The position numbers and the translations under genes are program-made. From assembly GCA_029448655.1 (NCBI GenBank), contig JACCLO010000006.1, positions 2,046,001-2,110,000 of the forward strand: a DNA stretch of 64,000 nucleotides. The letters are read 5' to 3'. This document shows, piece after piece, positions 52,804 through 64,000 of the stretch. The notes under the pieces are model-generated. The model was given only the letters and a program-made list of their open reading frames with translations. It was not told where the DNA came from and did no database searches. How positions within the stretch are numbered: position 1 is the first letter of the stretch; every line of letters starts with the position of its first letter. This DNA is from Wolfiporia cocos (Eukaryota > Basidiomycota > Agaricomycetes > Polyporales > Phaeolaceae).

Positions 52804-53935
52804 ACGCATGCTGTAGCGACGTAAATACCGAACTGTAAGCTGGTATATGTAATTGTGTACCGTGAAGGTTATTTATCTACCTCTTGATTGTTCTCAAATC
52901 CGTACACGGTAATGCTGAAACTGTTGCTTCGCAACTGGCACTTGTAGAGAGCATGCCCTGAACGTTGAACGCCCGTGGCACGATTTGTTTCTATCAAATC
53001 TTGCTAAGTAGTAGACGGCCCCGAGGAATGGCATTGATTGAGCAGAGAAAAGACGATCTCGATACAGTGCAAATAGTAGGATGAAGGATCCATTCGTTCG
53101 TTTTGTAGGGTACGCGCCTTCTACTGTACAGGGTATGTGAGAAGCAACGGCGACGTCACCGTGGATCCGAGTATGTACAAGTGCAGTTGTTTGGCATAGA
53201 TGGGAAAGGATGAACGTGATAAGCTAATGGCCATGATAACGTACGCGAAGTATTTGTGACTTCTGAATTGTATACAGTTGCTTCATGATCTATGGTGGGG
53301 ACAGCCAAGGCTACGCATCGTGATAGGGATTCCTTTGGTGGATTAATAAGTTTGAGGGTGAACCATGAGGATAAGCCATTTGTTGTGTCGGTGAATGATT
53401 CTATGGCGCAACGCTTGATGGGCAGAGAAGGGGGAAATCGGGAATCAACGGAGGGGGGTAGATGAGATAGGAGGCAGACAATCAAAGAGGTAGACGAGCA
53501 GGGTGACGAAAAAGACCAGGTAAACGAGTGGACGCCTGATGGAGATGATGGGCGGCCAGGAGATCAGGCAGATAAACTAATGCCATAACCCAACTACCAT
53601 TGTCCTCCGGAGAAGACTTCTCGTCGACAAAGCAACTCGATATGTCGTTGCGAGAGCGTATGAGATAAGCATGATCAACTGAGATTGCAGTCAAGAATAG
53701 GATGTCGGGCCTTCACGTGAACTCTCGACTTGTCGAGGGCTGCTTCCATTTTTCCTTCAGTAAAATATAACCTCGCGAATATGCGGCGATACTCACCTCA
53801 AATCAAGGCCGGCACCAGCCACCTCATGACTTAATACTGTGGCCCACGTCTCCAGACCATATCATCTACTTGTATTTACTCCAGTCGTGCCTGCGAGTGA
53901 TCCACTGTCCGCTACTCATTGCGCTACTACTCCGC
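52804..53935. other. Convergent intergenic region
   Basis: 1.1 kb between the 3' ends of FOX2 and the Ca2+/H+ exchanger. No supported gene. Confidence 0.55.
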
Positions 53936-56721
53936 TCAGCACCGGAGCGATGGCGTTATGATCTGTTGCGAGATGCTGACACCTGTGTACGTTACTGATG
54001 AGCAGAAGTAGTCAACCAGGGGAGGAGGTGGCACACCTGGGTAGTACCAGAACGTCACGGCGATTATGACATAGAGGCACATGAGGATCATGCCCTCTAA
54101 CCAGTTGCTCTTGCCGTCCTGCACAGTATAGTTCACAACCATCACTGCACAAGGAGAAATGTCAGCATATTGGAAACAAAAGACTACAGGTATGTGGGGC
54201 GACATACCGCTCAAGAACAGCACAATGCTCTCGAACGGGTCGAACAGCAATGTGAGCGGCTTTGCCATGATCCAGCTCAGCACAACCGTGAAGGGAATGA
54301 CGAAAAGCGCGATTTGAATGCTCGAGCCAACGGCAACGCCCAAGGAAAGAGTCAGCTTGTCCTTAACTGAGACCGTCACCGCAGTGACATGCTCTATTCG
54401 CACATACTTTGTCAATTCACCTGGCCCGGCGCAGCAACACAATGGATGTCGTACCAGCGGCGTTGCCCACAATCGGGAGCAGAATCAGTCCAACAAACTC
54501 CTTGCTGATTTTGCCGGTACTGGTAAGCCCGTCGATCGAGTCCACAAGCCACTCTGCAGTGACAGCAACAAGCTAGATAGAATAAATCGTCAGGAATTGC
54601 GCATATAGTCACAACGGGAAGGGTGAATGACATACCACAGTGACGACGGCAAGGAGGGCGATCGTCGTCCACAAGCTCAAAGACGGGTTCTCGACCTTCT
54701 TCTTGCCTTCTCCTTCCTCGCCCTCCTTTGCCCTACCTTTCTGCGCTTCCCTATCCTGCGCTTCGAGATCCCGGTCGGCGACGCGGCCTCTTCTCTCAGA
54801 AATTACCTCCGCCTCATCGTGTACGGCTGTCGACGAATTGCCGCCCTCGCTTCGCTCCAGAGAGGAAGCCCGCTCGGGACTCGCGCTACGGTCGGTCATC
54901 TCCACATCTGTTCCGCCATTCTCTGCCTTGGGCGAGAGGGGTTCCGAGCTGTTGTTCGCATTGCGGCCGAAGCGCCGCAGCCATCGGGGACCCATTGAGG
55001 TAAGGGAGTTACGCGATGGTCGATTAGGGTACCGCGTAGATTTGAAGTCCGTCGCGTTGTCGTCGTACAGCTCTTTATGTGAGAACAGCTGGAAAACCAG
55101 ATACGAGCCGTAAACTGTTCTCCTGATCAGACCCATGCCTCATTCGGACATATATGACACTCACTGAACAGTAAAATAATTGCCGCCTTTGGTGGGAAAA
55201 TATTAGATGTCGAAACAACCCTGCATCATGTAAGCACTTACGCCACGGCTAAAGCTCAGGATCTCCGGACCCTCAATGTCATCCGGAATAAATTGGCCGG
55301 CCACTTCGTGGAAAGCAGCAGGAAGGAGGACGGCAATCACCGAGATGGTCAGCAAGGACGAGTTGAGCTGGGTTGCACCTATGCATTGTCAGCATACTCC
55401 ATCAGAAAAAATGCCAAAGATCCACATACTCATGCCGAAACCTTGTTCAGCATACTTCACGCCACCGGCAAAGAAGCACATGCCCAACACCAGGACTACA
55501 GAGCAATTTCAATACATTGACAGGGCGGCGAAAGCGAAGACAACACACGAAGGTTGCTAAGAATAGAGCCGACCACTATACAGGAAATCAGCATCTGAAA
55601 AGTCGCTACATGCGCATTTTCACATACGAGATGATTGTACGACCTGCAGCTGGCACTGCGCAAGCGCGATGATCTGGAGTAGAAGCGCTGAGATATGCCT
55701 CAACACGTTTGACGCGGGCACGAACCGAAACAATCAGTTCGACCGCATTGCCCAGTGTCGCGTTAAGCAGTCCAGCAAGAGTCTCTCCGACGCGCATTGA
55801 CAGTTCGTCAGTGGCAAACGCCAGCATTTTGGCCAGAGGAATAATAGCGAGGAAGGAGACTTTTCAAGTCGTCAGCACCCGCATTATAGCAGCAGCATCA
55901 ATCCAGCAATACGCACAGATAAAGATGAGCGTGTCATTCTGACTTGTATGCGGTAGTGCAAAATTGCATGCCCATGACACCGGAATGAATACGAGCAACA
56001 AATTGATCCCTATTTGGCATGAACATCAACTGCTGCTGCTGCGGCGACAAAAGGCACTTACAGCTCATTGTGGCAATATTCTTCAACTGCTGCGGCAGCG
56101 GCGGCGGGGGTTTGATTTCTTGTTCTGGCTGCATATGTTCGGATAGTCGCTGAGTGATATTGGACGAAAGGGTGCTGAGACGATTGGCACGACGCCTTGG
56201 GACGCGAGCTGAGTCTGGCGATGAGTCGCGGTCGTGGTCGAGGGGGACTCCAAGGGGGGCCACACGAGGGGAACCGTGAGAATAGGAGGTCGGTGAGGTG
56301 GTAACAGGAATATGATCTTCCTGCACGTCGAAGGTAGTGCGCCGCTGTATAGTGCCTGCTCCTGCGATACGCGTCTGGGTGGCAGCGGAGTGGATGTTAT
56401 GATCAGATGTAGCTGTTCTTGCGGCAGGAAAACACCGGAGAGAAGGTTGACAGTTATGAAATAATGTTAGATGAGGTAGTCGAAAGAAGCGAGTAAAAAA
56501 TACAGTCCAAAGTCCGGGCAGATAAATGGATAGAAAAATTAATGCCACACAGGGGTATGATTGGACAATTGTGGGCGAAGAGGCGTTAGATTGATACAGA
56601 TGTGTGCAGGTGGGTATATGCGGATAGCGGGTATGTTGTGATGCCAAGGAGCCAGAACGTTTAGTAGCCCACAATGAGTATGGGCCTCTATGAGCAGGTG
56701 TTGATCGTAGCACTCACACAT
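53936..56721 (-). CDS. VCX1: Vacuolar Ca2+/H+ exchanger (CAX/VCX1 family)
   Basis: Thirteen minus-strand exons: 56721-56718, 56412-56062, 56009-55917, 55859-55726, 55673-55628, 55575-55549, 55495-55430, 55378-55242, 55186-55165, 55114-54636, 54572-54455, 54393-54208, 54144-53936 (623 aa). The CAX alpha repeats are intact: [13 protein letters not shown] in the first half and GNAAEHVTAV in the second, with [10 protein letters not shown] between. A charged loop (exon 10, Glu/Lys-rich) joins the halves. It exchanges cytosolic Ca2+ for vacuolar H+. The N-terminus is tentative: a 4-nt first exon (ATG plus T) and a 305-nt intron give MSTSDHN, because exon 2 has no usable ATG near its start. A 54-nt in-frame segment near the 3' end may be an optional intron. 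Confidence 0.88.
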
Positions 56722-57921
56722 TTCGATTTAAGAGGAGGTAGGAGTGGCGGTGAATGTAGTTGTTTCAGAGCCACACGGAGAACAATCGGTTGTATACGTG
56801 TAATGCTGAAGTCCCGTGGCTGCGTGCTGTGTGCCAAGAGGTCAGTCAGCACTCAACGTGAATTGCATTTAGCACACCTCTGAGGTTGTGAGCGGGCGAT
56901 GAGAGGCACTGCTCGACGCGCTAAAACCGAGTCAACTATGCCTGCCTCACGGCAGATGAATCGAAAATCTCGGAAAGGGCGATGAGCTGTGCAGTATTTA
57001 TGAAGCTTGTGCCGTGAATCCTGGGAGAAGGAGAAGGTCCGAATAGAGCGCCCGGATCCTCTGTCCCCCGGACTGGATATATGAATGGGAATGGAAGAAG
57101 GGTGGCTCAGTGGTCCAATGGCAAATGGCAGTGCAGGGGAATGCGGAGAGGGGCGAGGGGCAGTCGCCAACTGGTGCCCCAGATTCCAGGTGTCCACACA
57201 ATCGGATACACCGACTGATTATCGTAAGCGTTATAATGAGACGAAAGGTTAAGACACGCGGATTATTTATGGAGAGAGCGGCAAACGCGACCTGGCTTGA
57301 ACAAAACGAGGGTAAAAGGGTTGGAGTGAGCATGTCGCTCCAGCTCACTCCAGCGGATGCGCGCATATTGGTCTGCCGGCGGAAGAACGCAGGCTTGGCA
57401 TATCTCAATCGCGACATGCCGTGTGGCGCACAGCCTTTTGCTACACAGCCTCGGGCGCCAAGCTAGCAACCAGCTCCTGCCGTTTTCGGCCGGCGGCGGC
57501 AACTTAAGTCCAGATCCGATCTGGCTTTTCCAGTTAATCGTTCAGATATACATTCGCAGTGGGTATATCAAATGTGGGTCACCAATATCCATATATAGGG
57601 AGCCAGCCAGAATTCATGGATATTCCCATAAGCAAGTTATCCTGCGCGCTACCACACCGCCTTGTACCGCGTTGATGGCGGCATGAAGATGTTTCCGCTG
57701 TCGAAAATTCTATCGCACTTATCTCGTCCGTCCCCTTGTGCTTGCGGTCGATTTCGTGTGACCGGCGTAGCATGCAGCCCTGCATGCGCACTACTGCCTT
57801 GTGCGTAGTCTAGTGCACAAAGATTATGCAGCATACTGCACTGGCAGCAGGCATCGCTGCACAACAATGCGGTACCTGCACGCTGAAGCCCCATTTTCTC
57901 CCGAAATGTGCATGCCCTTGC

Positions 57922-58308
57922 GCAGTGATGCGCCGCCAACGCGCATGCGCGTTAGTCATTGCAATATTGATTTTGGATCCAGCGCAGCATGCATCGCCAA
58001 TGACACAGGCCGAGAGCTGGACAACCCCGCCGCCTCGCGGACTCCGTGCGCATCTGGTACACGGAGTGCTGTCCGTCGGCGTGGGTAAAGGAGCCTAGCC
58101 GACTTTGATTGTCAGAATCACAAAAGGCCTGACTCACCCTCAAACTGGGGCAGGCCCCGGCCCAATCCATTGGGCTATGATATTGGACTAGGTTAGTGGT
58201 ACGCATACAAGGATACTCGTTCCACGCTATAGCTTGCCATATTGGGCTGGGCCCAGCTGTTAATTGGCGATGCGAGCGTAGTTGGCGCATGCCTCGTGGC
58301 GATGTGCC
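57922..58308 (+). repeat. Diverged dispersed repeat, copy A
   Basis: Aligns by eye with 62632-63001 in the same orientation. Shared blocks include CTCGCGGACT, GCGTGGGT and the GGCTGGG...CCCAGC stretch, separated by substitutions and small indels. Confidence 0.55.
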
Positions 58309-61300
58309 TGTACCCGATGTTCGGCAAGAACACAGCTTCGCTCTCTTATTGACTAACGAGGTCGCGATCAGAAGCAAACAACGCGAGCGAGTATGTGGCG
58401 CATATCTGGAATGCTGATGTGTTTAGAAGCAGACGCTCTTGAACAAAGCATATTAGCCGATGACATTCCCAGGTGCGGGGAAGCTTATTACGCGGAATCA
58501 GACCAGCTGTTGGCCTTTCGAAGGAGGTGTGGCGATATTAGTGCATCATTGAGTATAAGCTTGTACTCGTCGATATGTGTTGGCAGTGACGCTATCTGGC
58601 GCATCGATCCTGAGCCTGCAGCTGAATGAGGGTTTCGTCAAGTTGTCAACGTTGAACCGGTACTCCGCAGCGCCACAGTGCACAATGAGATCATTTGTTC
58701 CTGACCCATATACATTGATGGGCATAATCTATGCAGAATGCCGCTCAACGGGGGGCCCAGCCTAAGCTCAGAATCGGCATCGAAAGCAGGACGCAGGTGC
58801 AGATAGAATGATGATGTATATTCACGTAGTGGCCACTCTTCATGATTGGAGATATGAGCTGACTGATTGTACATGTGAGATATGAGCTTTGAAGGCTGTG
58901 GTCTCGAAGACTTATTGTTCGAATTACGCCCGGAGCCGAATAATGGTAATTGTGAACAATCAGCATGAGTTCTCTTCCGGCCGAACGTAACGGAGGATCT
59001 AGTTTGGGAAGGTTGAAAAGTCTTGGAAGCTCTTCACAGGATACTGCGTACTCAATATTTAAGGCACACGTCGTGGAAAGTGATGTCAGAGCACCGTCTC
59101 GACTCGTAGTCACCCTCGAGTATGCTTCTAGGATATTCGGTTAAGCGAGATCTCCATAGAGGGAACTGCGATAATATGATCGCCACGCATGGATACCTCG
59201 CCTTCCTTGAACAACGTGCTCGGACTGGCAGCAATGGGTAGCTCAAAGCGAGTTTGACCGCAGTGCGCCGGTGTGCACCTCAATCAATGCCAAGAGACAG
59301 ACTGGTTAACGACGGGTGGCCTATGTCACTCATGTTGACACACTTCCCACATTTCGGCAGATACGGCGTCTTGAAGCAGTGCTGTACCGCGAACGGCGCA
59401 GTTTATAGCATGTCAGATGCAGGGCTGGTCAGGTATATTATGTCACAATGACAGGCAAGCCACCCCAGCTCGCCTCCGTGATATGCCATGTTGAAGAATT
59501 GAGGCATGGACGGATGCCACAGCTTCCAACCATTCACTTAGCGCCAAAAGGCACATGAATGCGACTAATACTGTCGCTTGAATATCTGTTGAGCCTGTAG
59601 CACAAGACATATAGATTCGAATAGGACATCACCATTCACACGAGGTCTCGGACTTGCTGTGCAAAATAGCCCCTGGAGGGCGCCTATGAGAGCAGCCTTC
59701 GAAACATGTATCGGAAGGGCGCAGCCGCTGCTCATGGAGTCTAGCATCAGCAGCAGGGCGACATGCCGTCCAATGTAGTAACTCCGGTCCATCGGAAGAA
59801 GCGTGTGCACGGAAGAAGCGTGTGCATAGCCAGGGTGCCAAACATCGTTAAGAAACGCTTACTTTCGGGGGATCCCTGAGCAGTCCAAGATTGTCTTGGC
59901 GAGCATAGGAAATTCTGGCAAAACAACCGAAAGTCAGCTGTGATTTGGTGGCGATATCACATCGGCAGCGATGTGCCCGCAGAGAATGACGTACTGCCTC
60001 ACTTGAGCGGTTCATAGTTGACGCATACAAGCATTATGAGATGATGGCAGGTTATTGATTATCACGATGCGATACGTGAGAAGGCCTAATCAACGTAGCA
60101 ATGGGCACGGCTTAGTATCTCTCATGAGCAACTCGGATGTACGCGGCTGGGGGCTGGACGCACCTCAGGCAACCCGGGAATTGAGGTGGGGCTGATATAG
60201 AACTGATTACACATAGCACTCCTGCAGGCATCGCCATGTTCGGGACCCTAGACAGGTGACAGATAATCTGTTACGGTTGCTGATCTTCCTTGCTCCAATA
60301 TGGATACGGTAGCCTCATAGGTATGAGGCTATATTGTTCGATTGCGACGATCTGTCGTATGTGTATGAGTACGGCCGGCAGGAACGAGTTACGAGGATAT
60401 GGATATGCAAGATTAGTCGGACAGATTTCATGCAGGTATGATATGATCAGTGATCCTCACCAACAAATAGGATTTGTGATGATCCTGGCACGGAATGTCC
60501 TTCCACATTGTGCGAGTACTTAGAAAGGTGACCAAAGGTATCAAACTTCTGGCTGATCGCTATCTGAACTCAAGGACATAGTAATACTCTTCCGCATGAG
60601 ACCTTGACAAACCTGAAGCCAACAGTGGCGCTCTCGAGAATACGCACGGGTATTCCTCTTGAGCGATTGAGCACGCCGAGTAGCCGCACATAATGGCCTA
60701 GTCCCTGTCTTGATAAATCAGAGTTTGACAGAACAAACCGACGGAGGTAAGACAAGCTGTTGTTCAAGTGAACCTAAGCATCCTTATCAGCGCGTGCATA
60801 TCAGATCTCTACGAAGATATTCGCACTAAGAGGAGGGGCCGTGATTGTCGATGAAATTATCTAATCTGAGGCTGTCCACGTTCCTAGATGCAGCGGGATC
60901 CCAATGGATGCGAGGATTTGTCCAACCATTGTGCTGAGAGTGTTGTTTTAGGCCGCGGAGCCCGTGCGTGAGAATTGTGCGCATATACATCGTATAGCCT
61001 CGTCGGTAGGTTCGCCTACGAGAGTTCCCGCGAGCACAGTCATGGTTTCCCAGTCACCGCCAAGTCATTGAGGTTCAGCGTTCAGTGGTATCTTCCGTCC
61101 AGAAACCCGATTCGTGCTGTGACGCAATGAATAAGTTGTCTCATTGGCTGCGAAGACAAAGAACCTGCTTCGCGGATGTGAAACGGGGTTTTGTCGTTAC
61201 CCAGCGAGCAATTGTCTACATGTCTAGATGGCACGATACTTATTCTTGACAATCCCACCAAACGGTGGCATAGTGGTGGAGATGGAACATCGACAGAACG

Positions 61301-62631
61301 TGTCCTACTGACAGAGTATGATCAATACTTGGTATCTAATTCTTGTCTCATCCCTATCTACGACAAATGTCAAGATAACAAATCGCAGTAGCAGCTAATG
61401 TGCATAATATGAAGGTCACCTGACCATTATGTTGAAATTTAAAACTTCTTGAAGCGGAGCTTTCTCGCTAGAACACAGTCTTGAAATTCTGAAATATCAT
61501 ACAGAGAGGATCAACGACGAGTAGTTTTGATTGTGCCTAATCTCATACCTAACATAGCACTGTGGCTGGCTTGCTATCAATTGCGTATTGTTTGAATAAG
61601 ATCGGAACACACTCCTCAGATCTGATCACTAGAATCTTCCCTTACCACTCCCCTAGCGGATCATTGCCAGCGCTATAATCACAGGCATGTTGGGGTCCTC
61701 GAATGAAGCTCAGAAACACTTCTAGCATATTCTCAGCGTTATGTGGCACCACCAGCCCTGAGCGCTGAGTAAATGCACTGCTAGCCCGTGTTCTAGTTCG
61801 CGAGGTTTTCCGAGTTCCGGTACACTGCAACACTCACCTGAAGCAAGCAAAGAAGAAGCTCTGAGAGACCATGAGGCGGCGTCGGTAGCTACTATGGCAC
61901 TGGAAGCGTTCTAAAAGCTACAAGCGCCCATACCGCGGGCCCACGGCTCATCAATCATCGATAACTGATTATGCTATTAATAATACCGTTCCAAGCCAGC
62001 TAACGACAATATAGTTTACTGCGAAACCACAGCGCAGAAAGAATCACTGCGCAGTAGCTTGCGCTTCTCAGATTGCGGCACCACTGGACTAAGGTGAGGG
62101 CGCTTAGTAGGAAGGAAGTTGCTGGTAAGTTCTACAGGGGCGGCGCAATACGCAACCAGTACCGGAGCCTAAGCGTACTACAACAGCTCGTACGAGCTCG
62201 TACGCCAAGCAATGTAACAGTCTAAGAACGGAAGATGCCCCCAATGACCAACCGTTAAATACCTATCTGACCCTCTGGTACGTCAGACATCGAGATGTTG
62301 GATATGTGAATGCGTCTATGCATCATTCACGTACTTCGCTCATGGCCTCACAGCCTGAATGGATCGACATCAGAGCACCATCTTGTTTGACACCGGCCTG
62401 AGAGCATTCCTGCCTTCAAGCGTTCTACCCCAACAATTTCGGCACGTCTTGCGGCTGACGCACACTGATCGACGCAGAATGCAGCATGCCAGGTGCCATG
62501 TGTGGACCGTTGTGTTGCGCGACGAGTCAAATGTTCGTTGAGATAGTACGATACCTAACAAAGCTATTTTCCAACATGGCCATAGCATCATGTAGCCGCC
62601 AGCCAGAATAGTCTGACAGTCGAACGTTTCT

Positions 62632-63001
62632 GCAGATGCGCTACGGGATGCGTCAGGCCGTTGTCATTACGAGTTGGGACATCGAATATGGAGCCAGCGC
62701 ACCCTGCATTCTAATGGCACGATAGACAATCTGGACAGCTCCACGGTCTCGCGGACTACGTGCACACCGGGTATGCGAAACCTTGTCCGCCAGCGTGGGT
62801 TAATTCGATAAGCACAAATATGAATGACGAAAGTAAAAGGCGTTGACGCACTCTCATTGAAAACTCCGCTCGACCCATCCCGGCTGTGGTACTAGGCTGT
62901 GTTGGGACTGGCGCAGGTCAACGTGCATTCTTGGCGCGGCTGGGCATCTGGCCCAGCCTTGCGGCTAATTCGCGAGTGTGTGCATAGGATTTGGTGCATA
63001 G
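62632..63001 (+). repeat. Diverged dispersed repeat, copy B
   Basis: Second copy of the sequence at 57922-58308, about 4.7 kb downstream in direct orientation. Confidence 0.55.
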
Positions 63002-64000
63002 TCTTGTTTCAAAGTCCTGCTCATATCCGATACTCCAGAGCACAGTTTGATCCTGACCGTGCCGCCACAGGCGGCATGAAAATGTTCCCGCCACATATGA
63101 GAAAACTTGATTGTTCTAGTTCTTTGAAGACTACGTCTTGTAACCAATTGTGAATCTTCGCACAATCAACAGCAGTTAGGACCTCAGCAACTTGGTGCAT
63201 TACATGGTCAACAACGACTCTCGGTACCGCGAAGTTACAAGGGTTCCCCTCAACGGTGCGCTTCGTGTAGAGACGACCATAGCACGCTAGCTGTGAATAC
63301 GCCGGATATTGTGCCTGCTTTACCTAACGCATTGGAGAAGTCGGAATCGGCAGTATGGCACAATCTAATCTGGCCCAGTGTGCCACAGTGCCACAACGTG
63401 CAGTCCACGAATTAGGGGGGTCGTGCAGGTACATAGAGCACAGTAGTCTGATCATAAAGTCATGTATACCACGAATATCAAAGATGTCGATTAAGTTCAT
63501 TTATGGTGAGTTGGGTCGTGTCAGTGCAGTAGAGGGATTCAGCGCCAAATAGATAATAGAATGTGCTCACTAAAGAAAGATGCATGAAATCAAGGCTATG
63601 TCCTTGGGAGCACATTACCGCAATCCTATATAACCGGAGAAGACTTCTTCGCCTGGTATCGACGGGCACTAGGAGAACTTGAGAAGCTAGGAAGCCAAAG
63701 CAACAGTGCCGCAGACCCGTGCTTCGGGCAGTCATATGCATGGGGCGATACAATGGCCACGGCCTCCGTTCCACCTGGGTAATGCCTGTGTAATGTGGGT
63801 TTCTGAACTAGGTCTGCAGGGCTTTGAGGTGAGCCAGCCACTCGGTGATGTGTCGCCTCGCCAGTAGAAGCCAGTAACGGAGATGGGCAATCAACGGGTT
63901 ACAGTGAACCTATGCGGGCTAGATTCACATGGATCAGAATGGTTGCGGGCTTGCGGTGGCCAGGCGGCCCAAGTAGGATCTTGATGCCAGGGCTCGTCGC

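Larger units (their letters stand above)
56722..64000. other. Gene desert with diverged repeats
   Basis: 7.3 kb with no supported gene on either strand. The frames are short (mostly under 100 codons) and lack splice logic. A weak coding-like stretch on the minus strand (about 59250-58900) cannot be assembled into a gene. Two diverged copies of one sequence are annotated separately. It looks like decayed repetitive DNA. Confidence 0.55.

Noticed and set aside
58745..59246. Minus-strand protein-like stretches
   Set aside because: Two adjacent frames look mildly coding, but no start, intron or homology could be established; kept only as a remark in the desert entry.

Overview
The window reads as nuclear DNA of a filamentous basidiomycete, most likely an Agaricomycete (wood-decay or mushroom type). 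The evidence is dense, short, mostly 47-70 nt GT-AG introns (up to 26 per gene), frequent very small exons, single-gene transcription units with short intergenic gaps, and gene families whose domain layouts match fungal orthologs. All gene models were spliced by eye from the sequence. Exon phases were checked, and each complete model sums to a whole number of codons.

Layout. 1-4.6 kb: end of an unrecognised coiled-coil protein, an unrecognised two-exon gene and an intronless LysM protein. 4.7-6.7 kb: a nested transposon. A retroposon-like element is bounded by a 15-bp direct repeat and has a (CT)n tail; a 710-bp terminal-inverted-repeat element with a tRNA-like sequence in each arm is inserted inside its reading frame. 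6.9-12.7 kb: secreted endonuclease/exonuclease-family nuclease, a small 110-aa gene, and an intronless HET-domain gene. 12.9-15.1 kb: ATG17, flanked by an intact tRNA-Val(AAC) and an inverted copy lacking the anticodon. 15.2-19.6 kb: ARP3 and SELO, convergent. 21.0-26.0 kb: F-box protein and DBP6/DDX51 RNA helicase. 27.7-33.0 kb: a 19-exon Yor1-type ABCC transporter. 33.9-37.8 kb: beta-carbonic anhydrase and a cytochrome b5-acyl-CoA dehydrogenase fusion. 37.8-40.7 kb: gene-free. 40.7-44.1 kb: an XLF/Nej1 end-joining factor divergent from an FHA/G-patch gene. 45.2-52.8 kb: B-type cyclin and the 27-exon peroxisomal multifunctional enzyme FOX2. 53.9-56.7 kb: a VCX1-type Ca2+/H+ exchanger. 56.7-64 kb: a gene desert holding two diverged copies of one sequence.

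Functional links. The acyl-CoA dehydrogenase fusion and FOX2 both end in -ARL, a peroxisomal targeting tripeptide type, and could act in the same beta-oxidation pathway. Both have nearly the same palindrome (paired ACGCGT sites around TCGCGA) upstream. The DBP6 promoter has a perfect version and the F-box promoter a related pair. Other genes are mainly housekeeping (actin branching, cell cycle, autophagy, ribosome biogenesis, DNA repair, ion homeostasis). I see no CRISPR, rRNA or secondary-metabolite cluster.
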